Part shown: positions 14,951 through 15,814 of the stretch, one piece after another
Numbering within the stretch: position 1 is the stretch's first letter
How the letters are laid out: every line of letters begins with the position of its first letter
DNA from: an uncultured Bacilli bacterium
GTDB lineage: Bacteria; Bacillota_I; Bacilli_A; RF39; UBA660
DNA: 15,814 bases
Direction of reading: 5' to 3'
NCBI GenBank assembly: GCA_947629425.1
Contig: CANRDR010000021.1
Location: forward strand, 1 to 15,814
Program-made: the position numbers and the translations under genes
Notes under the pieces: model-generated
Seen by the model: only the letters and a program-made list of their open reading frames with translations
Told to the model about the DNA's origin: nothing
The model's database searches: none

Positions 14951-15272
14951 TTTCTTTTTCCAGTTTATTTTCTAATTCTTTTAATCTTTCATTAAAAGAA
15001 TGATATAAACTTCCTTTCCTTATCATTATAATATAATCTTTATTATTTTTAAATAAGTAATTTAATTTATCTATAATTTCTTTAGTTTGTCTTTTTAATT
15101 TATTTCTAATAACAGCATTACCTAATTTGTTACTAACTGCTATTCCAAATCTTTTTTTATTTAAATTATTTTCCTTATAATATATAACAAAGTCTTCTGT
15201 TTTTAAAAACTTTCCTTTATTAATTAATAAAGAAAATTCTTTTTGAGATTTAATTATATCTTTTTTTTTCAT
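14940..15272 (-). CDS. rnpA: Ribonuclease P protein component
   Basis: This small basic protein binds the catalytic RNase P RNA and helps process the 5' ends of pre-tRNAs. The 110-aa length is typical. It has the family's core RFGIAVSNKLGNAVIRNKLKRQTKEI, with the RNR box RNKLKR (56-61), and the start KKKDIIKSQKEFSLLINKGK. The C-terminus is an extra Lys/Glu/Asn-rich helix. The ATG is preceded by SD AGGTGAT. A hairpin with a T-run lies between rpmH and this gene, so less RnpA than L34 message is expected. The last codons overlap yidC. The cognate RNA (rnpB) is not in the window. Confidence 0.94.
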   Translation of the reverse strand: MKKKDIIKSQKEFSLLINKGKFLKTEDFVIYYKENNLNKKRFGIAVSNKLGNAVIRNKLKRQTKEIIDKLNYLFKNNKDYIIMIRKGSLYHSFNERLKELENKLEKENEN

Positions 15273-15292
15273 TTAAATCACCTATCATAGAT

Positions 15293-15314
15293 AAAAAACC
15301 ACATAAAGTGGCTT
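15293..15314 (-). terminator. Attenuating hairpin between rpmH and rnpA
   Basis: Stem 15308-15314 / 15296-15302 (AAGCCAC with GTGGTTT, one G-U pair), 5-nt loop, then a run of T on the minus strand (15298-15293). It begins at the rpmH stop. No other promoter is visible for rnpA, so it is more likely a partial terminator than a full stop. Confidence 0.7.
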
Positions 15315-15435
15315 ACTTACATAATCTTTTACGACCTTTTTGTCTTCTTGATTTTAAGACATTTGATTCTTTACGTGCAAAAAAACCATGTTTTTTACTT
15401 TTTTTACGATTATTTGGTTGATATGTTCTTTTCAT
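15313..15435 (-). CDS. rpmH: 50S ribosomal protein L34
   Basis: Too short for many gene callers but certain by sequence: a 40-codon ORF starting MKRTYQPNNRKKSKKHGFFA and ending RRQKGRKRLCK. This is the L34 pattern (MKRTxQPNxRKRxKxHGFxxR...GRK...RRxKGRxxL). L34 is a small basic protein of the large ribosomal subunit near the exit tunnel. The usual length is 44 residues. Here about four residues are missing in the loop normally reading TKNGR, between HGFFAR and VLKSRR. It has a strong SD (GGAGGTG, complement of 15441-15447) and a near-consensus promoter. It is first in the unit with rnpA, yidC and jag, the order typical of the chromosome origin region. Confidence 0.96.
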   Translation of the reverse strand: MKRTYQPNNRKKSKKHGFFARKESNVLKSRRQKGRKRLCK

Positions 15436-15466
15436 AATTGCACCTCCACCTCTTTTAAGCTATTTT

Positions 15467-15495
15467 ATTTTATTATATTTTCTTACTTAAGTCAA
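15467..15495 (-). promoter_or_regulatory. Promoter of rpmH
   Basis: Minus-strand TTGACT (15495-15490), 17-nt spacer, TAAAAT (15472-15467); the SD and ATG of rpmH follow after about 20 nt. Both boxes are 5/6 matches. Confidence 0.8.
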
Positions 15496-15550
15496 TTAAA
15501 TTCATAGATTTTGTTGTTAATATTTATAATTAATATAAAAAAAATATAAG

Positions 15551-15583
15551 AAAAAAGAAAATTTATACTTGATAAGCATTTTC
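15551..15583 (-). terminator. Possible terminator after the surface-type protein gene
   Basis: GAAAAT (15583-15578) pairs with ATTTTC (15562-15557) around an inner 4-bp TTAT/ATAA pairing. Six T (15556-15551) and further T-rich sequence follow. It overlaps the end of the coding region. Weak, AT-rich stem. Confidence 0.5.
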
Positions 15584-15814
15584 TTTTGTTCCATTACCTC
15601 CTGTTAATTTAATTCCTGATTTTAATACTATAGATGGTCTTAGGCTTACATTATCATACGTTTCTACTAACGACCCCTTGCCAACATAATATTGACTAGT
15701 AATACTTTCATTTGAAATAAAATATGGATGTATTACGTTGCTTTCCATTTTAAATAAGGACATTAAAAGCCAACTATTTGATGGAATATATAAATAATAA
15801 TTTTGATTGGATGT
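15563..15814 (-). CDS. C-terminal part of an exported/surface-type protein (runs off the right edge)
   Basis: The frame is open from the right edge through 83 codons, so this is a gene fragment rather than a 66-residue ORF starting at the internal ATG 15763. The visible part has NYYLYIPSNSWLL and then SLRPSIVLKSGIKLTGGNGT before a TAA stop. The ending follows the pattern (V/L)RPxIxLKSxxKxxGGxGTxENxY, which I know from the C-termini of large secreted or anchored proteins and pilin-like proteins in gut Firmicutes. The family name (a DUF6273-like module is possible) is uncertain. No SD precedes the internal ATG. It sits where dnaA or its origin flank would often be found upstream of rpmH. The C-terminal module suggests a surface role, but nothing here defines a function. 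Confidence 0.6.
   Translation of the reverse strand, partial: TSNQNYYLYIPSNSWLLMSLFKMESNVIHPYFISNESITSQYYVGKGSLVETYDNVSLRPSIVLKSGIKLTGGNGTKENAYQV

Noticed and set aside
15496..15562. Replication origin in the gap upstream of rpmH
   Set aside because: It is AT-rich like the whole window, but I see no TTATNCACA-type DnaA boxes in it.
15563..15763. A 66-residue gene starting at the internal ATG 15763
   Set aside because: The frame stays open to the window edge with protein-like sequence and there is no SD at 15763, so it is the end of a larger gene.
1..15814. CRISPR arrays, tRNA or rRNA genes, insertion sequences, prophage or integron parts
   Set aside because: I found no regular spaced repeats, cloverleaf-like sequence, transposase motif or attachment-site pair. 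No gap without a gene exceeds 300 nt.

Overview
The window comes from a very AT-rich, low-GC Gram-positive (Firmicutes, Bacilli-like) chromosome. Evidence: an RNA polymerase delta subunit (RpoE), a sporulation gene (spoIIR), cell-wall genes (murA and a class A PBP, so not a wall-less mollicute), strong Shine-Dalgarno (SD) sites of the GGAGGT/AGGTGA type, and the near-origin gene order rpmH-rnpA-yidC-jag-mnmE-mnmG-rsmG-noc. The genetic code looks standard. TGG encodes Trp, ORFs match family lengths, and all 18 visible stops are TAA (16) or TAG (2). The genome type resembles uncultivated gut Bacilli, but I cannot name a species.

Left block (1-4168, all minus strand). A likely one-domain calycin-like protein lies upstream of rpoE. 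From a promoter at 3824-3797 runs rpoE-prfA-prmC, with tight or overlapping junctions. A perfect 11-bp hairpin follows prmC and overlaps the start of spoIIR. Then come spoIIR, mntP and the 5' part of murA, which has its own promoter candidate. As far as I recall, homologues of all these genes lie in one neighbourhood of the Bacillus subtilis chromosome.

Middle block (4256-8171, plus strand, opposed to everything else). It holds a class A penicillin-binding protein, a membrane-anchored extracellular protein of unknown function, and an AAA_14/DUF4143-type ATPase that has lost its whole ATPase half and looks like a pseudogene. Intrinsic terminators follow the first two genes, and a bidirectional one separates the third from noc.

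Right block (8204-15435, minus strand). Three transcription units are visible: rpmH-(attenuator)-rnpA-yidC-jag-terminator; mnmE-mnmG-rsmG-terminator, with a consensus promoter; and noc alone, with a consensus promoter and a strong terminator. They encode a ribosomal protein, the RNase P protein, a membrane insertase with its RNA-binding partner, tRNA wobble-uridine modification, 16S rRNA methylation and chromosome/cell-division coordination. The minus-strand bias fits a replication origin to the right of the window. dnaA is not next to rpmH; the C-terminus of a surface-type protein is there instead.

The most interesting signal is a 14-bp palindrome, ATTTCCTGGGAAAT, at 13348-13361. It is one base from the known Noc-binding site, and the ParB-family protein in the same window carries Noc-type DNA-reading residues but lacks the N-terminal membrane helix known for B. 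subtilis Noc.
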